NCBI GenBank assembly: GCA_964353255.1
Contig: CAYGVJ010000035.1
Location: forward strand, 1 to 40,904
Length of the DNA: 40,904 nt
Direction of reading: 5' to 3'
From: VFZS01 sp964353255
GTDB lineage: Bacteria; Acidobacteriota; Terriglobia; Bryobacterales; Bryobacteraceae
This document shows positions 23,280 to 32,582 of the stretch, one piece after another. The notes under the pieces were generated by a model. It did not search any database and was not told where the DNA came from. It was given only the letters and a program-made list of their open reading frames with translations. The stretch's first letter is position 1, and every line of letters begins with the position of its first letter. The position numbers were made by a program, and so were the translations under genes.

Positions 23280-25658
23280 ATGGACGAAACCGCTCAGCAG
23301 ACGGCTCCGCTCTGTGCCGACGAACTCCGGAAGATCGACGCCTATTGGCGTGCCGCCAACTACCTATCGGTCGGGCAGATCTACCTGTACGATAATCCGC
23401 TTCTCCAGGAGCCGCTTAAGCCCGAGCACGTCAAGCCGCGGCTGCTCGGGCATTGGGGAACCACGCCGGGTTTGAACTTCATCTACGCGCACCTCAATCG
23501 TTTGATCAAAAAGTACGACCTGAACATGATCTACGTCACCGGGCCCGGCCACGGTGGTCCTGCCCTGGTCGCCAACACCTATCTCGAAGGCACCTATAGC
23601 GAAATCTATCCGAACATCACTCGGAACCGCGAGGGGTTGAAACGGCTCTTCCGCCAGTTCTCATTCCCGGGCGGAATCCCCAGCCATGCCGCGCCCGAAA
23701 CGCCGGGTTCCATTCACGAGGGCGGGGAACTCGGCTACGCCCTGCTCCACGCTTACGGAGCGGCCTTCGACAACCCGGAGCTGCTGGTCTGCTGCGTCGT
23801 GGGCGATGGCGAAGCGGAGACGGGGCCGCTGGCGGCAAGCTGGCACTCGAACAAGTTCCTGAACCCCGCCAGTGACGGGGCGGTGCTGCCGATTCTGCAC
23901 CTCAACGGGTACAAGATCGCCGGCCCCACGGTCCTGGCGCGGCTGGAGGAAGGGGAGTTGGCCGATCTCCTCACCGGCTATGGCTACCAGCCGCACTTCG
24001 TGGAGGGCCATGCGCCTGACACCATGCACCAGCTCATGGCGTTCACGCTCGAGGCGGCGCTGGGCGAGATCCGGGCGATCCAGCAGGATGCTCGCGCCAA
24101 CGGGTTCCGTCAGCGCCCCCGCTGGCCCATGCTGGTCCTGCGAACGCCCAAAGGTTGGACCGGTCCCAAGATCGTGGACGGGCATCCGGTGGAGGGTACC
24201 TTCCGCTCGCACCAGGTGCCGGTGGCAGAGGTGAGGTCCAGCCCGCAGCACCTCGCGATCCTCGAAGAGTGGATGAAGAGTTACCACCCTGAGCAGCTTT
24301 TCGACGAGAATGGCAACCTTCGGCCCGAGCTGGCGGAACTGGCGCCGAGGGGGAACCGCCGCATGGGCGCTAACCCCCACGCCAACGGCGGCCTGCTGCT
24401 GAGGGACCTGATCGTGCCGGACTTCCGGGATTACGCCGTGGAAGTGCCCACGCCCGGCACGGTGGTCGCCGAAGCGACCCGCGTCCTCGGCGGTTTCTTG
24501 CGCGACGTGATGAAGCTCAACGCGGAGTCACGGAATTTCCGCGTCGTCGGACCGGACGAGACTGCCTCGAATCGCCTCGATGCGCTGTTCGAGGTGACGG
24601 ACCGGGTCTTCACCGGGAAGGTGCTGGAGGGCGACGAGCACGTCGGCCCGGACGGCCGCGTCATGGAGGTCCTCAGCGAACATATGTGCCAGGGCTGGCT
24701 GGAGGGGTATCTGCTCACTGGCCGGCACGGCTTCTTCTCCTGTTATGAAGCCTTCATTCACATCGTGGACTCCATGTTCAACCAGCATGCCAAGTGGCTC
24801 AAGGTCACGCGCGAGATTCCGTGGCGCCGGCCCATCGCCTCGCTGAATTACCTGTTGACGTCCCACGTGTGGAGGCAGGATCACAACGGGTTCAGCCACC
24901 AGGATCCCGGTTTCATCGATCACGTGGTGAACAAGAAGGCGGACATCGTTCGGGTGTATCTGCCGCCGGACGCCAACACCTTGCTCTCCGTTGCGGACCA
25001 TTGCCTGCGCAGCCGTCAGTACGTCAACGTGATCGTCGCCGGCAAGCAGCCGGCCTTGCAGTGGCTGGACATGGAAGCGGCCGTCCGGCACTGCACGGCC
25101 GGAATCGGCATCTGGGGGTGGGCGAGCAACGATCAGGGAACCGAGCCGGACGCGGTGATGGCGTGCTGCGGAGATATCCCGACTCTGGAGACGCTCGCGG
25201 CAGTGGACTTGCTCCGCCAGCACCTCCCGGATCTGAAGCTTCGCGTGGTGAACGTGGTCGATCTGATGGTGCTTCAGCCCGCCGCCGAGCACCCCCACGG
25301 TCTCTCCGACTGGGAGTTCGACTCCATCTTCACCACCGACAAGCCCATCATCTTCGCCTTCCACGGGTACCCCTGGCTGATTCACCGGCTGACGTATCGC
25401 CGTACGAACCACCACAATCTGCACGTGCGTGGCTACAAGGAAGAGGGAACCACCACCACGCCGTTCGATATAACGGTGCTCAACGATCTGGACCGCTTTC
25501 ATCTCGCTGGGGATGTGGTTGACCGCGTGCCGCGCATCCGCAACCTGGGTGCGCACTTCAAGCAGTTCCTTCGTGACAAGCTCATCGAGCACCGGCAGTA
25601 CATCGTGCGCTACGGCGACGACATGCCGGAGATCCGCGACTGGCAGTGGCCGCACTGA
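23280..25658 (+). CDS. xfp: xylulose-5-phosphate/fructose-6-phosphate phosphoketolase
   Basis: A 792-residue thiamine-diphosphate enzyme that splits xylulose 5-phosphate (or fructose 6-phosphate) with phosphate to acetyl phosphate and a triose or tetrose phosphate. Key motifs: YVTGPGHGGPALVANTYLEG, FSFPGGIPSHAAPETPGSIHEGGELGYAL (landmarks HAAPETPG and HEGGELGY), the ThDP/Mg site VVGDGEAETGPLAASWHSNKF, and LNGYKIAGPTV. Length equals the family norm (about 790). The ATG at 23280 has GGGAGGA about 9 nt upstream. It stands alone: no acetate kinase or phosphotransacetylase gene is adjacent. It would give an alternative sugar route to acetyl units. Confidence 0.97.
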   Translation: MDETAQQTAPLCADELRKIDAYWRAANYLSVGQIYLYDNPLLQEPLKPEHVKPRLLGHWGTTPGLNFIYAHLNRLIKKYDLNMIYVTGPGHGGPALVANTYLEGTYSEIYPNITRNREGLKRLFRQFSFPGGIPSHAAPETPGSIHEGGELGYALLHAYGAAFDNPELLVCCVVGDGEAETGPLAASWHSNKFLNPASDGAVLPILHLNGYKIAGPTVLARLEEGELADLLTGYGYQPHFVEGHAPDTMHQLMAFTLEAALGEIRAIQQDARANGFRQRPRWPMLVLRTPKGWTGPKIVDGHPVEGTFRSHQVPVAEVRSSPQHLAILEEWMKSYHPEQLFDENGNLRPELAELAPRGNRRMGANPHANGGLLLRDLIVPDFRDYAVEVPTPGTVVAEATRVLGGFLRDVMKLNAESRNFRVVGPDETASNRLDALFEVTDRVFTGKVLEGDEHVGPDGRVMEVLSEHMCQGWLEGYLLTGRHGFFSCYEAFIHIVDSMFNQHAKWLKVTREIPWRRPIASLNYLLTSHVWRQDHNGFSHQDPGFIDHVVNKKADIVRVYLPPDANTLLSVADHCLRSRQYVNVIVAGKQPALQWLDMEAAVRHCTAGIGIWGWASNDQGTEPDAVMACCGDIPTLETLAAVDLLRQHLPDLKLRVVNVVDLMVLQPAAEHPHGLSDWEFDSIFTTDKPIIFAFHGYPWLIHRLTYRRTNHHNLHVRGYKEEGTTTTPFDITVLNDLDRFHLAGDVVDRVPRIRNLGAHFKQFLRDKLIEHRQYIVRYGDDMPEIRDWQWPH

Positions 25659-25910
25659 TGCCGCTCAATGGCGAGCGTTCCTACGTCGCAGCAGGTTCAC
25701 GGAAGAACCGGTCGCTCTCGAGGAACTGGTCACCGCCGTCCAGGGTTTCGCGTCGCCGCCCCTGTCCGCCGCAGCCGCGCACATGCGATTTCGCTCCGCC
25801 TGGAAGCCCGGCGGCCCTTGGTCGTCCCAAGATCGGGGTGAGCGCGGCCGATGACCATCTCGGCGCCGCTCTCGAGACGTGCGCCCGCCTCCGCCCGCCA
25901 CGCCCCGCTT

Positions 25911-28900
25911 CTACTGGACCCTGATCTTGTGCGCCTCCAGGGTCGCTCCCAACGCCTGCCGCAGGCGCGAGACGGCTTTGTTGGAGTCCAGGTGGGCCAC
26001 CACTTCGCGGCGGCGCGAGTCGGCGTACTCGTTCTGGCGGGTGAGCACCAGGAAATTGGTGGATTCGCCGGTCTGGAACAGGCGGGTCTCGCTGTCCAGC
26101 TTCTCTTTGGCTGCGCGTGCGCTGGCCTCGGCGGCGACAATGCGCTGGCGCGCCGTCTCCATAGCCTGTAAGGCGTTGCGCACCTGGGCCTCGATGGCCT
26201 GCTCGAGGCGCAAGCGCTCCAGCTTGAGCCGCCGTTCAACCAGCACCGTTTGCTCCAGCGCCGACCCGGCCGCGCGGTTCCGCAATGTCAGGTCCATGGC
26301 CAGCCCCACCTGGACCGTCTGGTAGCGCCCGGCGAACACGTTCGCCAGAGCCGTGCCGTAGCCGCCCACCAGGAAGCTCGGCAGAGGTCCGCCAAAACTC
26401 ATAGCCGGCAGGGGCGGCAGCCCGGCGAGCGCCGAGAGCTCGTTGAGGCGAACGGTGGAAGCCGCGCTGGCGGCGCTGAAGGGGTTCTCCTGCGCGGAGG
26501 TCGCGCCGCCCAGCCCGGCGTTGCCATAGCCGGCCACCAAGTTCAATTGGGGTTTGACCTGATCGGCGTTCAGCCGCTTCTGAACGTCGTTGGCTTGCTG
26601 GCGCCCCTCCAGCGACCGCAGCTCCGCCCGCTGCCGGAGAGCCTGGGCCATCGCCTGGGGCAGGTCGCCAGTCTCAGGCGGGGCCAGCGTCCCCAGATCC
26701 ACGGGTACGATCTCATCGTTCCACAGCACGGACTCGCGCCCCGGCGTGAGCAGCGCCTTCAAGGCGTTCTCGACTTCCGTCACTGCCCCCAGGCTCGAGT
26801 AGTAAGTGTCACGCCGCCGCTCCAGTTCGGCTTCCGCGGCCGCAATCTCGACCGGCGCGATGACTCCGCCCGCCGCCATGCGCTGGGTCCGCGCCAACTG
26901 CTCACGCGCCCACTCGACGCTGTCGGAGGCCACCTGAAGCGCCTGCCGCGCCGCCACCAGGTCCCAGTAAGCCTGCTCGACCCGCGTGACCACGTCAATC
27001 GTGCGCAGCTCGAAATCCACATCCGCCACGTCGGCCTGCTTGCGCCGGATCTTCAGCTCGGCCCGCTCGCGGTCCACCACCCGGTTGCGGAGGAGCGGCT
27101 GGGTCAGCGTGAAGACCAGGCGCGAGGTCACGAACGGATTGAGCGAAACAAACAGGTTGCTGGTGGACTGCCGGCCGTTCTCGAAATCCACGCCCAGACT
27201 GGAGCCGTGCCAGGGGAGTTTCTGCCGCAGGTAGAAGTTCTGCGTCAGAAAGTGATCCGTTAGCTTGCCACCCGCCCCTTGCAGCACCGAACCGGTCGGC
27301 GTGTTGCGCGATTCCAAAGACGGCAGCCAGCGCAGGCTTGGGTCAAAGAAGCCGCGCGCGCCTCTAAGGCTTTCCCAGGCCGCCGCCCGGTTGACCTTCT
27401 CGATCTGGATATCCAGGTTGCTCCCCAGCGCCGTCTCGATGGCCTCGCGCAGAATCAGCTTCCGCTGGACCATCCCCACTCCCACGCGGGTCTGCGCCCC
27501 CGCGGGCGCCGCCACCGCCACCAGCAGCAGGAGGAACAGGCTCGAGATGCCGTTGAAGGCCCGCCGCGGGCTCAGCCGTCCGGCCCAGGCCGTCAGCCGG
27601 CCCCATAGCCGCGCGTGCGCCAAATCGTCGAACAGCGAGTACATCACCGGAGTCACCAGCAAGGTCAGCAGCAGGCACAGCGACTGCCCGCCGATGACCA
27701 CCAGCGCCACCGTCCGGCGCGAGCCGGCTCCCGCGCCCCCGCCCAGCGCCATCGGCGTCATCCCCGCCACCAGCGAAGCCGTGGTCATCAGAATCGGTCG
27801 CAGCCGGTCCTCGCAGCCCTTCACTATCGCCTCCAGCCGCGGCACCCCTTGCTCAAACCGTAGCCGCTTGATGCGGTCGATTTGCAGGATGGCGTTCTTC
27901 TTGACAATGCCGAACAGCATCAGAATCCCCAGCGACGAGTAGATGATCGAGAAGTTCTCGCCCAACAGGGTCAGAGTCAGCAGCGCAAAGGGCACCGACA
28001 GCGGCAGGCTGACCAGAATCGTCACCGGGTCGATGAAGCTCTCAAACTGCGCCGCCAGCACCATGTACATGAAGACGATCGAAAGCAGAAAGGCCACCAC
28101 GAAGGCCAGCGAAGTACGTCCGAACTCGCGGCTGCGGCCCAGCAGGCCGCTGCGGTATTCGGGCGGCATGTTCAGGTTCTGGACAGCCTCGTTCAGGATC
28201 GGGATCACGTTGCTCAGCGCCTGGCCCTCGACCAGGTTGGCCATGATCATGATCTGCCGCTGGCGGTTGACGCGGTCGATCTGGCTGGGGCCGCTGCCCT
28301 CCTCGGTCGAGACCACGTTGCCCACCGGCACGTTCCCCAGCGCGGCCGAAGGCACGTACAGGCGTTCCAGCGCCCGCGCCGAGTCGCGGGACTCCTTGCG
28401 CACCCGCAACTGCACGTCGTAGCGGTCCTCGCCTTCCCGGTAAGTCGTCACCTGCTCGTCGCCCCCTACCAGCGTGCGCAAGGCCGTCGCTATCGAGGCT
28501 ACGTTCACGCTCAGGTCGGCCGCTTTGTCCCGGTTGATCCGCACGCGGATCTCCGGCTTGCCCGGCTCGTAAGAGCTCTCCAGGTCCCGCACCCCGGGGA
28601 TCCCGGCCAGCCGCTGCTTCACCGTGGCCACGTACCGCTCCAGGCGCGAGAAGTCCGGCCCTTGGATATAAAACATCAGGTCCTTGTTGGTCCCGCTGCT
28701 GCCCCGGAACATCGACGGCGGCTGCACCCCGATGGTCAGGTCGCGGTACTTCAGCAGCCGGTTGCGCGCCGCCAGCATCAACTGCTGCTGGCTGTGCCGG
28801 CGCTGATCCACCGGCGTCAGCTCGACCAGGATCGAGCCGCGGTCCACCTGGCGCCGCGCATCCGAACCCACCATGGTCAGCAGGTTCTTCACTCCCGGCA

Positions 28901-30659
28901 GGCTGCGCAGTTCGGCCTCCAGTTGCCGCATCACCGCGTCGCTGCCTTCCAGCGACGAACCCACCGGCATCCTCACCGTCACCTCGAACTCGCTCTGGTC
29001 GTCGGTGGGCAGAAAATCTTTGCCGATTCGCATGAACAGCGGTCCCGCGGACAGAGCGATGCAGACGGCCAGGACCACCACTGCCCAGCGGTGCGCCATG
29101 GACCAGCGCAGCATCCGCCGGTAGGGCCCCGCCAGCGTCCGGAACAAGAGCGTGTCCTTGGTCGAAGCGCCCGACCCCTGGCCTACCTTCAGGAACCGGG
29201 AGCTCAGCATGGGAGTCAGGGTGAAGCTCACCAGCAGCGAGACCAGCACCGCAAAAGCCGCCGTGAACCCAAAGCTGGACATGAAGCGCCCCACGATGCC
29301 CGTCATCATGGCCACCGGCAGGAAGATAATGACCAGGCTGAAGGTGGTGGCCATCACCACCAGGCCGATCTCGCGCGTGCCTTGGATGGCCGCCTCCATC
29401 GGCGGCAGCTTCTTCTCCTCGGCGTTCCGGAAAATGTTCTCCAGCACCACGATCGCGTCGTCAATCACAATACCCACCACCAGCACCAGGGCCAGCATGG
29501 TGATCTGGTTGAGCGTGAAGCCCATCCACTGGATCAGGCTGAACGTGGAGATGATCGAGGTGGGAATGGCCAGCGCCGCGATCAGCGTCGAGCGCCAGCT
29601 CCGTATGAACAGCAGCACCACGAAAGCTGCGCAGAACCCGCCCAAAACCAGGTGCTCCCGCACGGCCTTGAACGATTCCTCGATGAAGGTGGACTGGTCG
29701 CCGGCGTAGGTGATCTCGAAGTCCGCCGGCAGGTTGACGCGGAGCTGCTCCAGCCGCGTCTTGACCCCGTGGATGACGTCCAGCGTGTCGGTGCCCGCCT
29801 GCTTGCGGACCTCCAGCAGCAGGGCCGGCCTCCCGTCCAGCCGCGCCAGCGAGCGCGGCTCGGCCACGCCGTCTTCCACCCGGGCGATGTCCCGGATGCG
29901 CACCGGCGCGCCTCCGATGTTGCCCACGATGATCTGGGCGAAATCCGCCGGGCGCTCGACCCGCCCCAGCGTGCGCAGGCTCAGCTCGCGCGTCCCCTGG
30001 TCCACGCGCCCCCCCGGCACTTCCACGTTCTGCGCCGCCAGCGCCGCCCGCACCTGGTCGATGTTCAGGTTGTAAGCGTACAGCTTCTCCCCGTCCAGCC
30101 ACACCTGGATCTGGCGCGTGCGCTCTCCGATGAAGCGCACCTGCCCGACGCCGCTTATCGACTCGATGTTCTTCTTGATCTGATCGTCCACCAGCTTGGT
30201 GGTCTCGCGCAGGTCGCGCTTGGAGGAAACGGCAAGGGTGATCACCGGCGCGGCGTCGGTGGAGATCTTCTCGACGACCGGCGGGTCCGCGTCCTTAGGG
30301 AGATCCCGCTGTATGCCGGCCACCTTGTCGCGCACCTCCTGAGCGGCCACGTCGGGGTCTTTCTCCAACACGAACGTGACTGCGACCACGGAGACGCCCT
30401 CGGAGGAGGTTGACCGCATCTCGTCGATGCCGCTGGTGGTGTTGACGGCCTCCTCGATCCGGCGGGTGACCTGGGTCTCGACCTCCTCCGGCGAGGCCCC
30501 GCGCAGGGTGGTGTTGATAGTGACCACTGGGAACTCGATTTTCGGGAACAGGTCCACGCCCAGCTTGCGGTAAGAGTTCAGGCCCAGCACCACCAGGGCC
30601 AGGATCAGCATGGTGGCGAACACCGGGCGGCGTATGCAGATTTGGGCCAGCTTTTGCAT
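25911..30659 (-). CDS. fused RND efflux pump and TolC-like outer-membrane factor
   Basis: A single 1582-residue reading frame. Residues 1 to about 1025 are a complete HAE1/AcrB-type RND pump: MQKLAQICIRRPVFATML, the porter domains, the proton-relay Asp pair in VVGIVIDDAIVVLENIF, GRFMSSFGFT and the last helices ending VTPVMYSLFDDL. A second export signal follows (NGISSLFLLLLVAVAAPAGA, about 1036-1055, with an AGA-Q cleavage-like site). Residues about 1060-1582 are a TolC-family outer-membrane factor with paired coiled-coil blocks (ILREAIETALGSNLDIQIE; YWDLVAARQALQVA; GESTNFLVLTRQNEY). No ATG, GTG or TTG lies between the pump end and the second signal, so separate translation of the TolC part is unlikely. 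The adaptor gene lies 3 nt upstream. Substrates unknown; drugs or lipophilic compounds are typical for HAE1. Confidence 0.9.
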   Translation of the reverse strand: MQKLAQICIRRPVFATMLILALVVLGLNSYRKLGVDLFPKIEFPVVTINTTLRGASPEEVETQVTRRIEEAVNTTSGIDEMRSTSSEGVSVVAVTFVLEKDPDVAAQEVRDKVAGIQRDLPKDADPPVVEKISTDAAPVITLAVSSKRDLRETTKLVDDQIKKNIESISGVGQVRFIGERTRQIQVWLDGEKLYAYNLNIDQVRAALAAQNVEVPGGRVDQGTRELSLRTLGRVERPADFAQIIVGNIGGAPVRIRDIARVEDGVAEPRSLARLDGRPALLLEVRKQAGTDTLDVIHGVKTRLEQLRVNLPADFEITYAGDQSTFIEESFKAVREHLVLGGFCAAFVVLLFIRSWRSTLIAALAIPTSIISTFSLIQWMGFTLNQITMLALVLVVGIVIDDAIVVLENIFRNAEEKKLPPMEAAIQGTREIGLVVMATTFSLVIIFLPVAMMTGIVGRFMSSFGFTAAFAVLVSLLVSFTLTPMLSSRFLKVGQGSGASTKDTLLFRTLAGPYRRMLRWSMAHRWAVVVLAVCIALSAGPLFMRIGKDFLPTDDQSEFEVTVRMPVGSSLEGSDAVMRQLEAELRSLPGVKNLLTMVGSDARRQVDRGSILVELTPVDQRRHSQQQLMLAARNRLLKYRDLTIGVQPPSMFRGSSGTNKDLMFYIQGPDFSRLERYVATVKQRLAGIPGVRDLESSYEPGKPEIRVRINRDKAADLSVNVASIATALRTLVGGDEQVTTYREGEDRYDVQLRVRKESRDSARALERLYVPSAALGNVPVGNVVSTEEGSGPSQIDRVNRQRQIMIMANLVEGQALSNVIPILNEAVQNLNMPPEYRSGLLGRSREFGRTSLAFVVAFLLSIVFMYMVLAAQFESFIDPVTILVSLPLSVPFALLTLTLLGENFSIIYSSLGILMLFGIVKKNAILQIDRIKRLRFEQGVPRLEAIVKGCEDRLRPILMTTASLVAGMTPMALGGGAGAGSRRTVALVVIGGQSLCLLLTLLVTPVMYSLFDDLAHARLWGRLTAWAGRLSPRRAFNGISSLFLLLLVAVAAPAGAQTRVGVGMVQRKLILREAIETALGSNLDIQIEKVNRAAAWESLRGARGFFDPSLRWLPSLESRNTPTGSVLQGAGGKLTDHFLTQNFYLRQKLPWHGSSLGVDFENGRQSTSNLFVSLNPFVTSRLVFTLTQPLLRNRVVDRERAELKIRRKQADVADVDFELRTIDVVTRVEQAYWDLVAARQALQVASDSVEWAREQLARTQRMAAGGVIAPVEIAAAEAELERRRDTYYSSLGAVTEVENALKALLTPGRESVLWNDEIVPVDLGTLAPPETGDLPQAMAQALRQRAELRSLEGRQQANDVQKRLNADQVKPQLNLVAGYGNAGLGGATSAQENPFSAASAASTVRLNELSALAGLPPLPAMSFGGPLPSFLVGGYGTALANVFAGRYQTVQVGLAMDLTLRNRAAGSALEQTVLVERRLKLERLRLEQAIEAQVRNALQAMETARQRIVAAEASARAAKEKLDSETRLFQTGESTNFLVLTRQNEYADSRRREVVAHLDSNKAVSRLRQALGATLEAHKIRVQ

Positions 30660-30662
30660 GGA

Positions 30663-31868
30663 TCACCTCGCAGACTCGGTCTTCACCGGTGCTCCGTCGG
30701 TCAAGGCGGCCAGCCTGCTCACGGCCACCTCGTCGCCGGGGTGTATGCGGTCGCCGGGCACTTCCACCCAGCCACCGGCCTCGATGCCGGGCGTGACCTT
30801 GCGCTCCACGGCCCGGCCCTGGCTGATCAGGAAGACCTTGGTCAGCCCGGCCACCTGGTAAAGCGCCTCTGTGGGAACGACCACCGCGCCGGCCTCCCGC
30901 GCCAGGGCCAGCTCGACCTGCACGAACATGCCGGGCCGCAGGCGCGCGTCCGCCTCGGTGAGTCGGGCTTCGGCCACCAGCGACCGTGAGCGGCTCTCCA
31001 GCGTGGGATTCAGCTCCCGCACTACGGCGCGGAAGCGCTTCCCCGGCGCCGCGTCGGTCGTAAAGGACAGCCTGCTGCCCACGCGCGCCTCGCCGGCCGC
31101 GGTCTCCGGAATCTCGACGCGCAATCGCAGCGGGTGAGCCTTCACCAGCGTCACGATCGGGGCGTTGTCGCGCAGGTACTGCCCCGGCGAAACCAGGCGC
31201 GCCGCAATGGCCCCGTCGAACGGCGCTCTCACGGTGGCGTCGTTCAGGCGTTTTTCGGCCAGTTTCAATTCCGCCCGCAACGCCCGGATGCCGGCCAGCA
31301 GCGTCCGCAGCTCGTCCCGGGCGGCGTCCAGCGCCGCCTGCCGCGCGTAGTAGATCTTCTCCAGCTCGATGAAGCGCTCCTGGGAGACGTCGCCGGTCTT
31401 GACCAGCCGCGCCGCGTTCTCATACTTGAAGCGCGCGTCCTCGAGCTGCGCCCGGGCCAGCCGGATCGAGGGCGTCTCCTGCGGCACGGCCTCCTCCTGG
31501 CTGGCATCCAGGCCCACCCGCGCCAGTGCTTGCGCCAGCGCCGCCCGGCTGCGCTCGCATTGCAGCGCGAACTCGCGCTTGTCCAGCTCGGCGATGATGT
31601 CGCCCTGGCGCACGCTCTGCCCGAAATCCACCCGCATCTCCGAGACCCGGCCGGCCACTTCCGCGCTCACCGTCACCGTCTCGTCGGCGCTGAGCGACCC
31701 GGTAACCGAGATGGTTCGCGCCACCCGCCGGGTCTCTGCCCGCGCCACCCGGACCGTCACCGGCTCCTGCGCCTGACTGTTGGCGGCAGCCTCGACCGGC
31801 CCGGTCCGCCTCGAACAACCCGCCGCCAGCAGCGCCCCAAACACCCACAACCCACAAAGTAATCTCAT
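30663..31868 (-). CDS. RND efflux periplasmic adaptor (HlyD/AcrA type) lipoprotein
   Basis: A 401-residue membrane-fusion protein. The N-terminus MRLLCGLWVFGALLAAGCS is a lipoprotein signal (lipobox LAAGC). Residues about 40-110 form the first half of the barrel-sandwich domain (ETVTVSAEVAGRVSEMRVDFGQSVRQGDIIAELD, landmarks VAGRVSEM and GQSVRQGD), followed by a long alpha-hairpin, then the second lipoyl half (VRAPFDGAIAARLVSPGQYL) and a beta-barrel/membrane-proximal domain (ARLRPGMFVQVEL, VPTEALYQV). It would bridge the pump and the outer-membrane factor. Because those two are one polypeptide here, its geometry is of interest. It lies 3 nt after tetR and 3 nt before the fused pump, so the three genes form an operon. 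Confidence 0.94.
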   Translation of the reverse strand: MRLLCGLWVFGALLAAGCSRRTGPVEAAANSQAQEPVTVRVARAETRRVARTISVTGSLSADETVTVSAEVAGRVSEMRVDFGQSVRQGDIIAELDKREFALQCERSRAALAQALARVGLDASQEEAVPQETPSIRLARAQLEDARFKYENAARLVKTGDVSQERFIELEKIYYARQAALDAARDELRTLLAGIRALRAELKLAEKRLNDATVRAPFDGAIAARLVSPGQYLRDNAPIVTLVKAHPLRLRVEIPETAAGEARVGSRLSFTTDAAPGKRFRAVVRELNPTLESRSRSLVAEARLTEADARLRPGMFVQVELALAREAGAVVVPTEALYQVAGLTKVFLISQGRAVERKVTPGIEAGGWVEVPGDRIHPGDEVAVSRLAALTDGAPVKTESAR

Positions 31869-31871
31869 GGT

Positions 31872-32495
31872 TTACCGTTCCTTGTTGCTCACTATCCCGT
31901 TCAGGAAAATGTCCACCATCCCCTCGACAATCTCCTCCCGGCTCCTCTGCGCGAAAGCGTCGCCGTAGAGCAGCTCCAATATGCCGTGGCGGACGACCAT
32001 GCCTAGAAAGACGCGGGCCGCCAAGGCTGGGTCAACGTTGCGGAAGGCCCCCTCTCGAACGCGCCGCTCGATGTAGCGCGCCAGCAGGTCCATGCCCTCC
32101 CTCTGCCGCTGGTGGAACAGCAGCCCCAGCTCGGGGTCTTCCAGAGCGACGAACAGCAGCAGCCGCGTGTAATCCGCCGACGCTTCGCCGTGACACTCCA
32201 AAACGAACTCGGCCGTGCGGGTAAAGAACCTGCGGTCGTCTCTGGCCTCCGCATACGGCCTGAGCAGGGCGGTGCCACGCGCCATCCCCTCTTGCGATTT
32301 GGCCTCGACAATCGCGCAGTACAGTTCGCGCTTGTTCTTGAAGTGCTCATACAGCACTGGTTCGGTGACGCCGGCAGCCTCCGCCAGGGCCCGCGTCGTA
32401 GTCCCGCGAAAGCCCCGCTCAGCGAACAGACGAACCGCCGCCTCGCTTATTGCCGCGCGGCGCTCCTCTCCCGTCATTCGGCAGGTAATGGACAA
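31872..32495 (-). CDS. TetR/AcrR-family transcriptional regulator
   Basis: A 207-residue TetR-type repressor and likely local regulator of the efflux operon. The N-terminal helix-turn-helix reads ISEAAVRLFAERGFRGTTTRALAEAAGVTEPVLYEHFKNKRELY (landmarks RLFAERGF, TTRALAEAAGV, LYEHFKNK); the rest is a helical ligand-binding domain. I chose the TTG at 32495 because GGGAGG lies 5 nt upstream; a longer frame from a GTG at 32543 would translate through the operator palindromes, and an ATG at 32477 lacks a ribosome site. Two tandem inverted repeats sit just upstream, so autoregulation is likely. An inducing substrate of the pump would relieve repression. Confidence 0.9.
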   Translation of the reverse strand: MSITCRMTGEERRAAISEAAVRLFAERGFRGTTTRALAEAAGVTEPVLYEHFKNKRELYCAIVEAKSQEGMARGTALLRPYAEARDDRRFFTRTAEFVLECHGEASADYTRLLLFVALEDPELGLLFHQRQREGMDLLARYIERRVREGAFRNVDPALAARVFLGMVVRHGILELLYGDAFAQRSREEIVEGMVDIFLNGIVSNKER

Positions 32496-32511
32496 GACAA
32501 CCTCCCTAGGC

Positions 32512-32541
32512 TTAGCAACCGCTAGGTTAGCGAATGCTAAC
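32512..32541. promoter_or_regulatory. tandem TetR-type operators
   Basis: Two adjacent inverted repeats: TTAGC-aacc-GCTAg at 32512-32525 and GTTAGC-gaat-GCTAAC at 32526-32541. They share half-sites and 4-nt spacers. On the minus strand a TTGACG (32553-32548) could be the -35, with a -10 (TAACCT) inside the operators, so bound repressor would block the promoter. The divergent dipeptidase promoter lies 28 nt away. Confidence 0.7.
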
Positions 32542-32568
32542 ACCGCCCGTCAACCTTCTGCCCCCGGC

Positions 32569-32574
32569 TACAAT
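32569..32574 (+). promoter_or_regulatory. -10 box of the dipeptidase gene, leaderless arrangement
   Basis: TACAAT ends 8 nt before the ATG at 32583, so transcription would begin at or within 1-2 nt of the start codon. No ribosome-binding site fits between them. Confidence 0.5.
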
Positions 32575-32582
32575 GGTCTGAA

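Noticed and set aside
25659..25910. Possible small genes between phosphoketolase and the fused pump
   Set aside because: Open frames on both strands are short, lack ribosome sites and recognisable motifs; I see nothing supportable in these 252 bases.
27541..27620. Frameshift or missed start separating the RND pump from the TolC part
   Set aside because: The frame is continuous and in-phase codons here include no ATG, GTG or TTG before the second signal; only resequencing could overturn this.
27882..30413. An 843-codon open frame antisense to the RND pump
   Set aside because: Same shadow composition and no domain; the opposite strand encodes conserved RND motifs throughout.
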